Source: Combretum micranthum (lineage: Eukaryota; Streptophyta; Magnoliopsida; Myrtales; Combretaceae). From it: a stretch of 64,000 nucleotides of DNA. The DNA lies in NCBI GenBank assembly GCA_024138025.1, contig JAMXBD010000112.1, forward strand, positions 558,001 to 622,000, in the 5' to 3' direction. This document shows, in pieces, positions 62,956 to 64,000 of the stretch; position 1 is the stretch's first letter; each line of letters opens with the position of its first letter. The notes beneath the pieces are model-generated. The model saw only the letters and a program-made list of their open reading frames with translations. It was not told the origin of the DNA and made no database searches. Position numbers and translations under genes: made by a program.

Positions 62956-64000
62956 CATTTTCATAATTCATAGTAACTTAGTGCTAAATCTCCATAACAA
63001 AACTATTCATACCCCTATTTAATATGCCATTTATTACTTGTAACTGGTGAGTATTAATATTCAAAATTAAAAATGACAATTGTTTTCTTCTGAAAACCAA
63101 ACCCGAGTTGACAATATAAAATAAACCCAAGTTGGCAACATAAAATTCCCATCTTGTGAAAACAATCTTTCTAAGATTTTGAAACATACTGCAGTAAAAT
63201 GCATCCTCGTAATCCAATATCCTTATTGCAATAGTATTAGTAACTAAATGGGCCTTGCCTTGCAATTGTCACCATATTTTAAATCTTCCTACTCTATAAG
63301 TAGCGGTACAAATCTCTATTCTAAAAAAAATTTGGGTCAAATATATATAAGAATATGAATAACAAATATTAACATATCAATCCATTTCATGGAGACAATA
63401 CTGCACTAATTTTATTTAAAATTTCAGTACTATCAAGATAATTAGAAAATGACTATATTTTCAAAATTTCTTCATAAACTACTTGTAAAATGAAACTAAT
63501 TCTCATAATTTATTTAAATTTTTTCTACAGTTAGTTAAATTCTAGAAGAAATTGAGGGTTTACCGGTACAGCGATCTCCTATAAGCGTCTGGCAATAAGC
63601 CCTTGATGGAAACTTTTTCCGATTGTGAACCACAACAACGCCTTGGCTATGGCTTGAATAAAGCCACCATTTTTTTAAAAATAAAACTACTATTTTGTTC
63701 CTAATTTGTTTAATTCCCTAGATAAATATGGGTTGAATTTACTAGTTTTCTACTTTTTGGATTTAATGAAGGCATTACAATTGCCTTTGCAAATAATAGA
63801 GTTTTATGTTTACTTAGCTTATTAATGAAGGGTTTCAGGTGTTAGATAGTGGTGGTTTTAGAAAATAACTCCGTGTCTTCAAATTAGGAGAGGTTGCCAC
63901 ATTCTTTTGCATGCAATAGCCATTTACTTGTTTCAAGTTTCCTTCCTAGTCAAATTAGTGGTCCTATTTAACATATATATATGTATGTGTGTGTATATAT
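61561..64000. other. AT-rich intergenic DNA with TTA microsatellite
   Basis: No gene supported. A TTA/ATT repeat of about ten units lies at 62925-62955. The last bases (63978-64000) are another TA/GT-rich tract. Confidence 0.5.

Overview
This window looks like repeat-rich, AT-rich nuclear DNA from a flowering plant, probably a dicot. It has one interrupted plant gene with GT..AG introns, Mutator-like transposons (MULEs) that carry plant mobile domain (PMD) genes, long LTR units flanked by 5-bp target duplications, and small inverted-repeat elements. I saw no bacterial or organellar gene organisation, rRNA, tRNA or CRISPR array.

Layout. 1-4538 is old repeat debris with a broken MULE DNA-binding segment near 1830-2216. 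4539-8243 is a complete LTR-like unit (copy A, duplication GACTT). From about 8660 to 22560 three insertions are nested. An old, decayed transposase+PMD MULE (MULE-1) is split by a second LTR unit (copy B, 9001-19427). Copy B is in turn split by a younger MULE (MULE-2, 9637-16399) with 9-bp target duplications, terminal inverted repeats of about 190 bp and an array of 27-bp palindromes. MULE-2 still shows a nearly colinear transposase and a spliced PMD gene, both closed by in-frame stops.

23732-33249 holds the only host gene that looks functional: a ten-exon PP2C-family protein phosphatase (predicted 356 residues), similar to Arabidopsis At1g18030 as I remember it. Its introns carry a small inverted-repeat element and a tandem duplication. 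About 35400-42100 is a third decayed transposase+PMD MULE (MULE-3), broken up by other repeats. 45457-49515 is LTR copy C on the minus strand, with a fold-back insertion inside. 50278-57920 is LTR copy E, into which copy D (minus strand, 53079-56743) inserted. 57926-64000 is AT-rich sequence with simple repeats and no gene I can support.

How it fits together: the PP2C gene sits between transposon graveyards. The two main players are a MULE lineage that repeatedly pairs a MURA-type transposase with a PMD gene, and a family of 3.7-4.1 kb LTR units present only as single units (solo LTRs or an unusual non-autonomous element). Many premature stops in the MULE genes fall where CAG or CAA glutamine codons are expected, which points to C-to-T decay of methylated elements. 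All calls come from reading the sequence; no database search was run.
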